Below are positions 11,301 to 24,249 of a stretch of DNA of 64,000 nucleotides, piece after piece. The position numbers and the translations under genes were made by a program. Numbering within the stretch: the first letter of the stretch is position 1; each line of letters begins with the position of its first letter. Under the pieces are notes generated by a model. That model saw only the letters and a program-made list of their open reading frames with translations. It was not told the DNA's origin and did not search any database. The DNA comes from Hippophae tibetana. Lineage: Eukaryota; Streptophyta; Magnoliopsida; Rosales; Elaeagnaceae. The DNA is taken from positions 13,741,319-13,805,318 of the forward strand of contig CM072808.1 in assembly GCA_037013495.1 (NCBI GenBank), given 5' to 3'.

Positions 11301-11444
11301 TTACAATCTATTGATGTTGGGATATTAACTTAAAATGTAATTTAAGCTACCAAGAAATCTTTGTAGCTGAGTTTTATCGATTATCTTATAAGGAGACTTA
11401 GTTATAAACTAAAGAGATCGTTCGATTGGAATAACTGTTCTATT

Positions 11445-12110
11445 TTATACATTGTGACCAAGAAACCTGATATTGGTTTGGAAAAGAGTCATCTTTTTCG
11501 ATGATAAAGCACTCCTTTTAATAATAAGCAAGAATGTTTTGAGATGCCTGATATGTTGTTTGACATCTTTAGAGAATATGAGTACATCATCGATGTACAC
11601 AATACTGAATTCTGAATAAGAATTGAATATATTAGTCATAATCCTTTGAAATTCAAAAGGTGCAATTTTAAACCCAACGTGCATGACATTCCTCTCATAT
11701 TGAATGAATAGGATGGTGAATGCAATTTTATACCTATGTCTTGGTTCAATTTGAATTTGCCAAAAAACTGACTTTATATCAAACTTAGAAAAGATAGACA
11801 ATGAATATAATCTTTGGAGCAAGTCTTTTTTATTTAGGATAGGATACCAAATCCATTTTAAGGCTTCATTCAAAGGTTTATCATTAATGAATTACCGAGG
11901 AGTTCCTCTCTCAATCTTGGCAAATTTATTGACATAGAAGGTCGCACAACTCCACGATGATCAGGATTTTGAAATTAGTTTTTTTAGATAAGTGAGCATT
12001 GATCTCTTTTCTATAGAATCGTTCAAGGTCACCATTCATTTGAATATGGCTTGCTTTTTTTGGGATATCATTTTCATCAAAGGGTGATTCATATGGAAAT
12101 TCTACCATAT
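11445..12110 (-). pseudogene. Pararetrovirus reverse transcriptase region (copy 2)
   Basis: The clearest polymerase piece in the window. An uninterrupted 142-codon stretch (11873-11445) carries SIFSKFDIKSVFWQIQIE (motif A neighbourhood), GFKIAPFEFQRIM (motif B) and YIDDVLIFS (motif C, the catalytic YxDD). The block FDxKSxFWQI together with IAPFxFQ is typical of Caulimoviridae rather than of Metaviridae. The upstream piece 12108-11926 holds the conserved PYESPFDENDIPKKA linker. Fossil. Confidence 0.8.
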
Positions 12111-12699
12111 GTTCTTTTCTATCCCAAAAGGCACTGGGTAATTCAGAACAAACCTCTTTTTCGAAAGAGTTTTGTGATCTAGAAATCTTGTCTTTGGTCT
12201 CTAGGATTTGAAGTTCTTTCTCAATAGTATAAGATTGAACTCTTATTTTGAGATATAGAAGGTCTTTTTCTCTATGTTTAATACGAACGAAAATATATTT
12301 TTGGTGAATGGAATTAGCTTTAATAAGGTTGAGATTCCTAGTTTTAGGTCTTCGATGAAGAGGAAGTTAAGGGTTTCTTCTTCGATTTTGAAAGAAATCT
12401 TATCATTCTTGACAAGATATGGGGTGATGATATCCATGAAATATGTTCCTAGTTTGATTGAATAACCTATATGAGAAACAATCACAAATGGAGTTTTGAT
12501 GAGATATGATTTTTTGAGAATGGATACTTCAATTTTTCCAATAATACTCATTTTTGATTTATTGACTAAAGTGAGTTGTTTTTCCATCGGTTGATAAAGC
12601 CTTCTGGGAACAGTTGATGGTTTGATATAATTGGGATCAGCCCTTATATCAAATAAGGCTATGGTCTCAAGTTTTGATTCATCAGGGAATACAAGGGTT

Positions 12700-12820
12700 C
12701 ACTACTACAATATATGCTTTTGGTCTCAGGATTTTAGCCTCAGTTATGTTAAAAACCGAGGCTATAGTATATACATATAGCCTCGGTTTTATTAGTAACC
12801 GTGGCTATAAGTTAAATTAC
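12700..12820 (+). repeat. CACTA 5' terminal and subterminal repeats
   Basis: The TIR CACTACTACAA is followed by repeats such as TAGCCTCGGTTTTATTAG and AACCGAGGCTATAG that pair as short inverted repeats. The same words, with CTCGGTTATTA and GGCCATAG, recur at 24250-24600. In En/Spm-type elements such motifs are the binding sites of the TNPA-type protein. Confidence 0.8.
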
Positions 12821-12829
12821 AAAAACTAT

Positions 12830-15540
12830 TTAAATATATATAAACAAATTTATATAGCAACAATTATTAAATAACTATGATTATAATTAAAATAACAGAA
12901 TTTTCAATATTAAAATACTATATGTTATTCATTTAAAAAAAATACAAAAATTATTTTACAATTGTTTTTATTTTTCTCTATTATTAATCTTTTTTTTCTT
13001 TTATAATATATATATATATATATCAAAGTTTTACATCAAAATTATTTTCACTCTTTTTTAAGTTTTCTTTACTAATTTTCTAATTAATTTCGTGTTGCGC
13101 ATCTCACACGCACTTAAGTAATATATATATATATAATATTAGTTACCCAACCAATTACCCCAGCCCTAATCTCACAAAATTATTTTCCTAAATCAAGCGT
13201 CCATCAAATCCAGAGCTCGCGTCAATCGATTTCTCACCGAGAAATGCCACGTCGCGGCTCAAGATATTGTTGACGACCTTCTTCAACAACTCCTAGCACC
13301 TTGCTCGAAATTTACAGGAACTCTTTTCCCTAACCTCTCTTCTTCTTTTCTCTCTATTTTATTTATGTTAATATTTCCCTTTTTGCAACTCGACGACTGA
13401 TCGTTTCTATTGTCGTTGCTCGCGACTCAGCTCCAGGTAAGTGTAATACCCTTTTTTTACTATATCAATTCATATATGTGATGATTCTTAGTGGATTAGT
13501 TCTACGAAAAATACATTTCAGTTAGGGTCATTTTTTTCATATATGAATCTATATTTCTTAGGATGTATAGTGAGTCATTTCTTAGATTTAGATAGTGTTA
13601 TTTCCAACTTCTTGTTATCTCATATTTTCCTCTGGATTTTTTTTCATTATATTGCGCGTGGTATGTTGACGACATAATCAAATATCTTAGAAATTAAAAT
13701 AGTCTTATCCTGAGTTTTATGAAATTGAAAAGTGTCTAATATGTTCTCACTGCCATATATTCCTTTTTTGTGGCCATGCATTAGTCCACATATCACTAGT
13801 TATTGGAACGCTACCTCAAAACACATCCATTTGCCTCATTATTATTTTTCCCCCATCTTTATACAACTTCAAAATATCACTCCTTATAGTATTCCTAGAA
13901 GGGCACTTGAATAATGGTTAAGCTGTTTGCGTAAATTTTCGAAAGCTAGGATGTTCACACATTCTAAATGGGTATTAGTGCATTAAAACCTTTTATGAAA
14001 AATCCCTCATTATTGTATCTTGATCAAAAGTTGTGGCTTCCAACTTGCTCATTCAATCCTTGGTTTATTGTTACATCCTTAGTTATGTCTTTTCTTATCT
14101 CGTCTCTACTTTTAAGGATTGATCCAAATGAAAACAATTGATTTTTTTTATTGATACAATATATGAACAATATAAACAATATATATATAAACAAGAAAAC
14201 AGATTGAGATTTGACAATAACAAGGAAAAAGAGAATTATGGCTTTTATTACGTTAGCACACAGTCTATTAATCAAGTTGTACGTTTAAAAAGTTTCAAAT
14301 TTGTTATAAAGTGATTTGATATATAGTTCAAAATAATAGAGTTTTTGAGAATCACAAATCGAGATTAATGATATCTTACCTTGTAAATGAAGGATATGGA
14401 ATGCGACAGTGATAGCAAAATGGTAATGGAGTTTTTCGGCTTTAAAGAAGAAGGAAATAAGGCAATTGTTGAATTGTGTTATTCTTAGAAATACTTGATA
14501 CTTGCATATTTACATTTTTTAGGTATGCAGTAAATCGGTCTTTTTGTTATAAAAGCACTTTAAATGCATGAATTCAAAGATATTATGTCATTTTGTGATA
14601 GAACATAGTTCCGTTCTATAGTAAAACTTATGTTAGCTTTATATTGTATGTTTGGATAAGGATCACTATCCATCCACTATTAGAAGGACAATTGTAAGAA
14701 ATTATATACTAGTTCATGAAAGAATAATGTGATGCTACTTAATAATTTTTTTAGGTTGTTGTTTTAGAAAAAAAAACAATATATAGTTGTGTTTTAAAAA
14801 AAATTATAATTATATTTCGCCTCGTTAAGTTGTATCATCCTATTATCAATGATTCAAAAATAATATATAATTTCTTCAAAATTGTACTTATCATGATTTA
14901 TAATGTCTTTATACATAAGATTGTGCCACATTATTTTGAAACAAACATTAAATTTGAGATATATAAATCTAAAATATTATAAAGGATGTGAGCATAATAC
15001 TTATTAGTCTATATTATTTACCAATTATTATATTAATTAGGATTTTTATTTTATGTTTTAACTAAAATATTGAATATTTGATATTATGAATGAAATGAGA
15101 GCATATTGTTTCTTTATTTTATTTTCCAAACTCTTGTTTATTTTTTTCTTGATTCTTTTTTACTTATTTGCTTCCATTTCTATTATTTGGAACACATATG
15201 TGCACACCTTTTGCCAATTCTATTGGAGCAAATTTGACATATAATTTATAACATGTATATTTTAGTACTTCATTCATATTTTGTATTTAAAAAATATGAT
15301 TAAAATACCCCTAGATGGCTAGATGTACGTGAAGGAACATGGACACGAACCAACCTAAAATATATTATAATAATATTTCATTAATAACTATATATAAAAA
15401 AATATTAGCATTAAGGTAGTGTAGCATATTGAGATGCATAAAAATTTCATTTGATTGCCTTAATCTTTTCAATCCAAGTGTATACTTGTATTGTTTTCCT
15501 TCTAATTTATTTTTCTAACCAATACATGTGTTGTGTCATA
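12830..15540 (+). other. CACTA 5' region: promoter/leader and long intron-like sequence
   Basis: AT-rich with one GC-richer island at about 13190-13440, which ends CAG/gtaagtg (a good splice donor at 13436-13440). The island is open in one frame from about 13192 to 13400 (reads RARVNRFLTEKCHVAAQDIV and DDLLQQLLAPCSKF) but has no clear ATG; it may be the first exon/leader or a captured gene fragment. A (TA)n run lies at about 13006-13022. From 13450 to 15540 I see no coding signal; it is probably a leader intron. Confidence 0.5.
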
Positions 15541-15544
15541 TAAA

Positions 15545-17920
15545 ATGGATAAGTATTGAATGCATAAGCCAAGAGTTTCACAAGATTATTTAGAAGGAGT
15601 AGAAGCATTTTTGAATTTTGCTTGGTTGAATGCTGTAGACGATAAGCCTATTCGATGTCCTTGTAAAGATTGCATAAACATAGAATTTCAAAATATTGAT
15701 GATGTACGAGATCATCTTATTTGTAAAAGGATTTTTCGAACTTATATAAATTGGTATATGTATGGAGAACCCCTAATTCAAGAGAATGATGAAACAAACA
15801 CATCACTAAACCGTTGGATCAAATCCATAGATATGGAGGATTCTGTTGTTAAGATGATAAATGCAATAGAAAATGAACCCAACATAAATCAGGATGAATT
15901 TAACAAGTTGTTAGAAGATGCAGAAAAACCGCTTTATCCTGGTTGCACAAATTTCACCAAGTTGTCTGCAATGGTGAAATTCTACAACCTTAAAATGAAA
16001 CATGGGTTCTCTGATGTCGGGTTCACTGCTATATTAAAGTTAATTCATGAAATGCTTCCAAAGATAAATGAGTTGCCTACTTCTACGTATAAAGTGAAAA
16101 AACATTGAGTAAGTTTGGTATGGAGTATGTAAAGATTCACGCTTGTCAAAATGATTGTATCCTTTATAAGAAACAATATGAAAATGCTACTCAATGTTCG
16201 GAGTGTGGTACTTCAAGGTGGAAGGCTACATCAAATGGTAATGAAGTAAGAGAAGGAGTGCCGGCTATAGTGCTTTGGTACTTTCCGTCAATACCTCATT
16301 TTAAGAGAATGTTTAAAAGTAAAGATACATCGAATATGTTGACGTGGCATGTAGATAACAAATCCATGGATGGTATTTTGTGTTACCCAGTAGATTCCCC
16401 GTGTTGGAAGGTAGTAGATTAAAATTGGCCAGATTTTGGGTCGGAGCCTAGAATTTGCATCTTGCTATTACCGCTGATGGGATCAACCCTTATAGCAATC
16501 TAAGTAGTAGATACAGTTGTTGGCCAGTGATTATTATCACATATAACCTTCCTCCTTGGTTATGCATGACAAGGAATTTTATGATGCTTTCCATGTTAAT
16601 TTTTGGACCAAAACAATCGGGTAATGATATTGATGTCTACTTAGAGCCTCTTGTTGATGAATTGAAGAAACTTTGGGATGAAGGAATTGATGTGTATGAC
16701 TCCTACAAAAAGGAATACTTCAATATCAAAGAAATGATATTATGGATAATAAATGATTTTCCAGCTTATGGAAATTTGTGTGGACATGTGATCAAGGGGT
16801 ACAATGCATGTCGAGTATGTAGTGAGAAAACTTGTGCTCAATATCTATTACATTCAAAAATGATTTCTTTTGCTATACATACCTGGTTCTTGCCAAAAGG
16901 GCATAAGTTTTAATCTCTAAAGAAAGGTGTAAGTAACAATGAAGAAGAAGATACTCCAGTGGCTTTACAGGCAGAAGAAGTGTTACACCAATTACAAGGT
17001 ATGGTCTTCAAGAAGTTGGGAAAGTGGGACTTAGTTCTTTAAGCAACGGCTAAATTACAACGAAAATTAAGAGGAACAAGAAAAGGAAAAGAAATGCAAA
17101 AATAAAAAGGTAGTCTAGGGAAAAGAAAATTCAAAATGATTGCAAAGAAGAAGGTAAAACCTAACAACGGTGACAAATGTTGGAAGAAGGTGTCAATTGT
17201 TTTAAGTTGCCTTATTGGTAAACATTGCATGTACATCATATACTAGATGTGATGCATATAGAAAAGAATGTATGTGATACTCTAATTGGAATACTTCTTG
17301 ATATTCCTTTTAAAACAAAGGATGGTATTGCTACTCATATGGTATGATGTTATCAAGTATCCTGGATATGTTATAAATGGTTTTCGATTTACAACAAAGG
17401 CAAGGGATAAAATTCGTGTTAATCAAATAGTGGGGTTATGTTAAATGTTCAAGCTTTGCAATTTGCAAGTTCTAAGGATAATAACCTAGTACTATCTGAA
17501 AGGACTTATTATGGAGTTATTCAAGTAGTTTGGGAGTTATAATATCATATGTTTCGTGTTCCAATATTCTTGTGTGACTAGGTTGAGGATAATCAACATG
17601 CAATTTGTAAGAGTGAATTAGGATTAAAACTTGTTAACCTTGGTAAGATAGGTCATCGAAATGACCCATTCATCATGGCCACCCATGCTAACCAAGTATT
17701 CTATGTAGAAGATCCTACAGACACAAAGTGGTCAGTTGTGTTGATACCGCCTAAGCGAGAGTTTTATCACAAAAAGGAAGAATTGAATGAAATTTTGTCT
17801 GAACATGGATCTTTTGTGAGAAATATACCTAACTTAAATGATGCTAATGATTTAGAAGATGATAATTCAATATATATGCACAATGATTGTGAGCCAACTT
17901 GGATTGATCGAGGAAGATAA
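15545..17920 (+). pseudogene. CACTA TNP2-type transposase (TNPD-like), decayed
   Basis: The gene encodes the transposase that cuts CACTA ends. The likely original start is the ATG at 15545 (MDKY), where a TGA at 15557 replaces the Trp usual in MDKSWMHKPR; reading resumes at 15560. Residues 1-75 form the Transpos_assoc domain with zinc-binding Cys in RCPCKDC. The TNP2 domain follows: PLYPGCTNFTKLSAMVKFYN, then a frame change near 16105 into KFGMEYVKIHACQNDCILYK, CSECGTSRW, and 16455-16913 with GPKQSGNDIDVYLEPLVDEL and AYGNLCGHVIKGYNACRVC. A MHIEKNVCDTLIG block lies near 17250-17290. The part between it and YPGYVINGF (17360) is shorter than in the family, so DUF4218 is missing. The C-terminal DUF4216 region is 17675-17920 (FYVEDPTDTKWSVVL). 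Several stops make this a pseudogene. Confidence 0.88.
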
Positions 17921-18039
17921 CATTTTCTTTATTTAAAATGTTTTTGTTAGGTATGCATCCTAAAATATATTATGTGTTTGTTTATATTTATAACTTTTGT
18001 TTATAATTATAATTTTATTTTTTATTTTTTATTATAAAT

Positions 18040-18041
<2 letters not shown>

Positions 18042-18071
<30 letters not shown>
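18042..18071. repeat. (TA)n microsatellite
   Basis: About 15 TA units in the intron-like spacer between the two CACTA genes. A second run of about 11 units lies at 18460-18481. Confidence 0.95.
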
Positions 18072-18074
<3 letters not shown>

Positions 18075-19512
18075 TTTTTTGTTTATAGGTATATGGATAC
18101 TAATGAGATTGTTGATGATAGTGAAAAAGATGAAAAAGTTATGAATGAACACAATTCCACTCATGAGGAGAGTTCTACGAATGTTGATACTTCTTTCAGG
18201 TACGGAAAGACCATCTAAAGGGAGGAAAAAAGAGGTATAACAAAGATGAAGAAAATTGCTAAATCAAGGTGCATAGAAAAAATTATAATTGAATTTGATA
18301 ATGAATGCAACCCAATTGGAAAGAAGGGTTCAAAAATGATTAGTTGGATATGTGTGTTAGGAAAAACAATGGTTAGGATTATTTATAATGATTGGCGAAA
18401 GGAAGTTTCTATAGCAGAAAAAGACATGATATGGGCGACATTGAATGTAAGTATATAAGTATATATATATATATATATATTGCACTTGTACTTTTTTGTC
18501 CTTTCTTATTTAATTTTATTGTTAAGTTTTCATGTGAATTTATAGGAAAAATACAATCTTCCAAAGGCATACAAATGTAAGTGCCTTAAGACGGTTGCTT
18601 TTGGATGGAAGACATTCAAAAAGAATTTGAGGAAGAAATAAATTAAGCCTTATTTGGACCCATTGAATGAGAAGAAGCTATACAAACCACCTAAGAAGTA
18701 TGAATGGGTACACAATGATTGGCATGCATTTGTGAATTACACATGATCTGAGCAATTTAAGGTATTATTGAATACAAAAGTATAAATATTATCATTTAAT
18801 CTTTTGAAGTCATATGGCCTAACAACATTATTCATATATATGTTCTTATTATAAATAAAGTTGCGAACATGCTAAGTTGAGGAAGCATAATGAGTATAAT
18901 CATCATACATGAAGAATGGGGTTTTCCAACCTAAGAATTCAATTGGTGAGTTATTAAAGTTAAGTTTGAATGATAATTAGTTAGATAGTTAGGTATACAA
19001 TGCTTATGTAACTCATTATACATATCTATAGGAGTCAAAAAGTGGTGGCATACAAATTCGGAAATCTCATGTATTTATTGCAGCTAACACTCCTAAAGAA
19101 GGAGAGTTCAAAAGTAAACAAGTTCAAGATAAATTGGAAAAAATGGAAATTATTCAAAATGTTAGATAATATGTTATGATTAATCGATTATATTTATGCT
19201 TATTATTTTATGTGTGAATTGATGTAGAGTAAAATGCAAGATAAGATTGATAGTGGTGAGATTGAAGAAGAGATGGGTGTCAATGCAATAGTAATGGCAT
19301 TAGGGAAGGATCATCCAAGTCGTTTTAAAGGATGCTCCCAATATACAACATCTACTGAATATTTTGGCATGCCTAGAAGGTGCATTAATTATCCATCCAA
19401 TGATATGGTAAATATCTTAAATGAGATGATGTCAATGAAGGAAAAGCTTGCAAGCTTTGATACCATGAAGGTAGAGATAGATGCATTATGAGCCGAGTTA
19501 GAGGGAGATAGG

Positions 19513-21184
19513 TGATGAGTGCTCAAAAAGCACTAAAATTACTATGATTTTATTCACTTTAATTGATTAAATATATATATTTAAATGTTTTTATCATATT
19601 TCTATATAAATCTATCTTTTCGGAATCAAGTGTATTATTATAATTTTTAAGGTATTTTTGCTTAAAAAAGTAACTTAAAGACTCAAAGAAAAATATCAGA
19701 GGCAATACATCACAAATATATTCATAAAGTAAATGAGGAAAAGTCAAAAAAAGATGGAAAAATTGGACAAAATGGGTCAAAAATGAGGAAATCGTGCACG
19801 CAACCGCCTAGCCGCACCGAGCAATGTGCGCGCCCGATCCGCATGCACCTATGCTTCCTTCCATGTGTGCCTCTACGCGCCCCTGCTCCTCTCTACGTGC
19901 ACCTTTGCTCCTTTCTGTGCGTACCTTTGTGTGCCCCTGCTCCAGTCTACACGCCCCACATACCATGATGTCAACAATGACATCATCATTCACTAATCCA
20001 CCTTTCCTCCATTTTTAATAATTTTTTCACCCACTTTTTCTTCCTCTCCTCACATATAAATACCCATATTCTCTTCATATCAAACCACACCTAAAAATAC
20101 ATCTTCTTCTCTCTTTCTTTCTCTCCATTTCTTAGTTTTTAGTTTTTCTTAGTTTTAGAGTTCTTCTTTTTTTAAGAAGAACTAATTATGTTTTTCTAAT
20201 TTATTTGCTTTTTGGTTTAATAAATGGAATTGCAAATTCTGTTTGGAGGTTTTCTAGCAACAGGATTAACATCAAAGTATTGTAAGGATTTTATTTTCTT
20301 TACAGTTAATTTGTCTATGATTAAATTTAACTTTGCTGACTGTTTGTAAACATGATATAATAATAACGTTGTTATGCTTGCGAAATATTAAATAGGTAAA
20401 AATCTTTCAAATGAATTGATTTTGTTTTTATTCAAGATTTTATATTAAGGTTTAGTTATCCGGTCTGATTTAGAGTAGTGCTCTTTTATTTGTTGATACA
20501 ATCGCCCAGTAGTTAGAGTGAAGCTCTATTTCAAAAGTTTTTATAATAATTATTATCTAAAAATGTATTGAAAACATGTTTTCAGTAGTAGTTTTAAAAC
20601 TTGAAAGTTAGTACTTAGATAATTAAATTCTTAGGTTTAATTTGGATACCTTGAATAAAGTTTAAACTGTCTAACCCCACCAAAGGTGGCATTCAAATGG
20701 TTCATTTTCAATCTCTTAGAAAAAGGAATTAATTTTATTAACCAAATTAGTTATCAACCCCACTCATAGGTGTTAATTGATTTATTTAGTTAATAAAGAA
20801 TATCTAACACCACCAAAGGTGGTATTGATATAAAAAAGAGAGAATCAATAAATATCAATTTATATCTTTAATAACCTAAATAATATAAGCAAACATAATT
20901 AACTTAGTTTGCATAAATATTTATTGAATCTGTATCTTTGTTTATTTTTATGTTATTACATTAGAAAAAACAAAAACCCCAAATTTCATGATAGGATGTT
21001 TAGGATATAATTTCGTTTTTAAAAGTTTGAATAATAAATTAAAAACCACATATATTCCTTCCTTAGATAGACCTTGGGAGTATACTTATCATTTTCTATA
21101 AAATGATTCGTGCACTTGCGAGAGTTTTATAAATATAAAACCAAAAGTATTGGCATGATCGACGATGTCGATTTTTGCTCATCA
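19513..21184 (+). mobile_element. Solo LTR, family TGATGAG (copy b), in CACTA
   Basis: A 1672-bp solo LTR from TGATGAGTGCTC to GCTCATCA, with perfect 5-bp target duplications ATAGG (19508-19512 and 21185-21189). It contains a CpG-richer block at 19795-19965, TGATGTCA (19966-19973), TGACATCA (19978-19985), TATAAATA (20055-20062), a CT-rich leader, an AATAAA signal near 20218, and the CCACC/GGTGG hairpins near 20685-20825. It interrupts the second CACTA gene and is therefore younger than the CACTA insertion. Confidence 0.95.
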
Positions 21185-21949
21185 ATAGGAGTGTAGGAAA
21201 TTCAATTGATCTCCAATGTGACTCCTTGTACAAAAAATATTACACCTACATCTACACCACACATCCAACAAATTTCCACTCCTCCTGATGTGCCTACCTT
21301 TCATATGGGATTAATTGTAAGTAATCTTCAATATTCATTCCCAATCATAATTTTAGTTTTGTTTTGTGTGGTGTTTAAGTTATATTATATATGTTTGTTC
21401 TAATACTATATAGGGAAGAAATTGTTTGCTTGCATATGAGACACCATCTCATATTGTGGCACCTGAGAAGGTAGGTGATGCCTCTAGTGGTGTTTGTCAT
21501 GGACAACCTTTGAATGGTAGTTGGAAGGTTTCCGTTGTGGATGATATTGAAAAGAATTTTCCCTTACTTATACGAAAAAGGGAACATAATACAGTTACTG
21601 AAGCAGTCAATTCATTTGTTGCTTGGCCTCCACATCTTGTCATATTAGGAAAGGATGTAGTAAGGATATTTCCTTACCTTTTATATATTTTTTTCATTGT
21701 TAATTAATTTAAAAATACAAATATAATTTTATTAGATTTCTTCATATTGTGAATAAATAGGATTTGAGCAAGGAGAAATCAAAGTTACATATTACCATTG
21801 GCAACAAAAAAGGAAGCTCAAAAGAAAAACTGATGGACAAAATATCTTCTAAGACGCCTACTTTGGTACCAACAAAAAATTCAATACATATGACCAAACT
21901 AGTGGTTTTCCTAAGCATGTTAGATTTCTTATAGTTGCATGCTCATTTT

Positions 21950-23178
21950 CATCTTCGGTTAATGATCTTTACTGTTAAAGTTCTAATGGAAGTTCAAATC
22001 TTAGGCAATGAACTGCCTATTTTTCTACCAGTTGAGTGTGTAGAACAATTTTACACAAAGGTGGAGATTGGCTATTCAATTGTCAAATTATGGATACAGT
22101 TAGTTAATTTGATTTTAATTTTATGATAAGTTAAAATATACTCACTTGATATTTTATTTTGATTGTTATTTTGTCATTAACCTTTTAAAACTTATTTCCT
22201 AGGCGATGCTATGATGAGTTGAAAAAGAAACATTTGAATGTTGTGATTAAATTTATTGATCCAAGTTGGTTGTATGTCATTAAGAAAAAGAGAACAGGTA
22301 CTCAAATTGCGAGACAAGTTTTTGAAAGGATGCAAAATACTCAAGAGGGAGATAAGTGGGTTATTCTATATAATGGAGGGTAAGTGCATATTAGTTGTAT
22401 AACATTTACGAAAAATTATGTTATATAATCAAATGCATTTACCAATATAAATCTTACTATAAATTGATGTAGGTACCATTGGGTCTTAATTGTGTACGAG
22501 CCATTCATAAATACCATTTATTATTTGGATTCAATATGGGATGAATTGTTCTCTAATATTGAAAACATCATGAATGAGTAAGTTATATTTTTAAAAAAAA
22601 TTGATGTTCTTGTAAACAGTAAGTTCAATGTATCTTCACAAGTAACTCTTATTTATTTTTCCTATGTATCTTCACAAGTATCTTATTTATTTTTCCTTCT
22701 TTATATAGAGTTCATATTATGTTGAATGGTCATCAAAATCGAAGGTCTCAAGGTTTACCAATATGGTATAGAATGAGAGTAAGTTATAAATGCATGGTTT
22801 AGTAAAGTAATATCTTTTTAATTAGATAATATATATTAAGCTTACAACTCAATTTTCATTCTAATGTACAGTGTCCTAAGAAAGATGATTTAGTAACGTG
22901 TGAGTATTATGTCCTTATGTTTATGAGGATAATTATTACCAATCCACTTGTTTGTATTATTGACTTGGTAATAATTTAAGTAATTTTGTGCATTTTCATT
23001 TCTTATTTCATTCATGATTTCAATTTTTAATTAATCAAAATAGGTGGTTAATTAGCTAACAATATGTTAAAATTTGTGTACATTACACCTTAATCATGAA
23101 GGAATTTACATTGATACTGAAGTTGATGAGATGCGGAATGAGTGGACAAAATTCACAAATCGATTCTTACAATTATAA
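21950..23178 (+). pseudogene. Ulp1-type (peptidase C48) domain exons in CACTA
   Basis: SUMO-protease-like C-terminal domain, a known passenger of plant CACTA and Mutator elements. Exons: ELPIFLPVECVEQFYTKVEI (about 22000), RRCYDELKKKHLNVVIKFID to NGG (22202-22380), YHWVLIVYEPF to LDSIWDEL (22473-22578), VHIMLNGHQNRRSQGLPIWY (to 22779), CPKKDDLVTCEYYVLMFM (22872 on) and a last exon ending TEVDEMRNEWTKFTNRF with stop at 23176-23178. Introns after 22380, 22578 and 22779 keep GT-AG ends and join in phase. The triad is visible: His at 22477-22479, Asp at 22528-22530, Cys at 22899-22901. The Gln of the oxyanion hole, usual before the Cys block, is not evident, and Gly of CGYY is Glu. The domain is better kept than the transposase. 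Confidence 0.8.
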
Positions 23179-23179
23179 C

Positions 23180-24245
23180 TCACTATATAGTCAAATAAAA
23201 CGCTAAGGTGAATGATGTGAGATGTTCATGATTGGTTTTTTAAACAAAAATTTGAAATTCTTGTTTCATTTTTAGAACAAGTAGAGAAGACTCTTGTGTG
23301 TTTTGGATGTTGTATATGCATGATTATATTCATATAATCTGGATGTTGGTATGCTCATATATATTAGATGCTTATATTCACATGTATTGTCCAACGTTGT
23401 CAATGACTTTTTCTCTATCACTCTATTGTGTGTAATTGATATGGGTATTACGAATTAATAATACTACTACTGTAATTGATATGGATAGTACTAAATAATA
23501 ATGTTGTTGTTGTTATTGATATGGGTAGTACTAAATAATAATTTTGTTGTTATTATTGATATGGGTAGTACTGATTTCATTGAATTATGGATCATTTGTT
23601 GTTTATGCAGTAATAGATATATGCAAATTTAAGAACTTATTGTGAAAATATGAGGTATTTCTTATATTCATGTAATTTGGATGTTAATTGGTATGTTCAT
23701 ATATAGTAGATGCTTATATTCATAGGTACTATCACACAATGTCATTTATTATAGATATTTTTATGACACTATAATCATGGTGTAACCTATATATTAAGAA
23801 TAAATAACTGGAGAAGACTCTTGTGTTCTGGATGTTGTATATGCATGATTATATTAATGGAATCTAGATGTTGGTATGCTCGATCATACTATATGATGTT
23901 TTTTTATGAGGAAATTAATGCATTCTGTCAAGGACGAAGATTTTGAAGAACAACATTACAAATGGACAAAATATTTTTAAATTGATTTACATCATAGAAA
24001 ATTTTATTAGTTAGTAACATTAAAGTTTTTTCATGTATATTTTTATATTTTTGGAACACTTTAATTAACTAATTTTTATTATATGTGTTTTATTGTGTCG
24101 AACTATTAAACTCTTAATGTAATATCTCTTTTAAATTTAATATAATTAATCTTAATTTTTTTAATTTATATTTGAAATTTAGCTTAATTGATATTTATAT
24201 AATCACAGTTTAAATGTAACCGAAATAATATATATATAATTTTGA
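23180..24245 (+). other. CACTA 3' spacer with tandem and dispersed repeats
   Basis: Noncoding. A 40-bp unit is repeated four times at about 23431-23575 (ATTGAT starts at 23435, 23475, 23515 and 23555). A longer unit around 'ggatgttgtatatgcatgat' occurs near 23305 and 23830, with a related piece near 23680. Confidence 0.75.
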
Positions 24246-24249
24246 TTTC

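Larger units (their letters stand above)
8664..12699 (-). mobile_element. Endogenous pararetrovirus copy 2, 3' part
   Basis: The 3' portion of copy 2 (Caulimoviridae), separated from its 5' portion (24608-26600) by the CACTA insertion. Parts in sense order: protease (12699-12243), reverse transcriptase (about 12110-11445), RNase H (about 11300-10900), ORF2-type region (about 10790-9380), a tandem-repeat noncoding segment (9370-9120) and the promoter-proximal region to 8664. It then continues, after the solo LTR, into the primer-binding site of copy 1. Broken, with many interruptions. Confidence 0.85.
18090..23178 (+). pseudogene. CACTA second gene: Transposase_24 / DUF8039-like / Ulp1 (C48) protease, split by a solo LTR
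   Basis: A multi-exon gene downstream of TNP2. The 5' part (about 18090-19510) matches plant Transposase_24 (Ptta/En/Spm) proteins: NPIGKKGSKMISWICVLGKT, then KYNLPKAYKCKCLKTVAFGW and, at 19234-19491, MGVNAIVMALGKDHPSRFKG and STEYFGMPRR. It contains stops, for example in the 18570-18750 exon. The LTR at 19513-21184 sits near the end of that exon. Downstream, QISTPPDVPTFHMG splices to GRNCLLAYETP (21418), a DUF8039-like exon with SFVAWPPHLV. The rest is the protease domain, listed separately. Two adjacent genes instead of one fusion remain possible. Confidence 0.75.

Noticed and set aside
14024-14275. Minus-strand hydrophobic open frame within the CACTA 5' region
   Set aside because: AT-rich composition alone gives Phe/Ile/Leu-rich frames; no domain, no start context, inside a probable intron.
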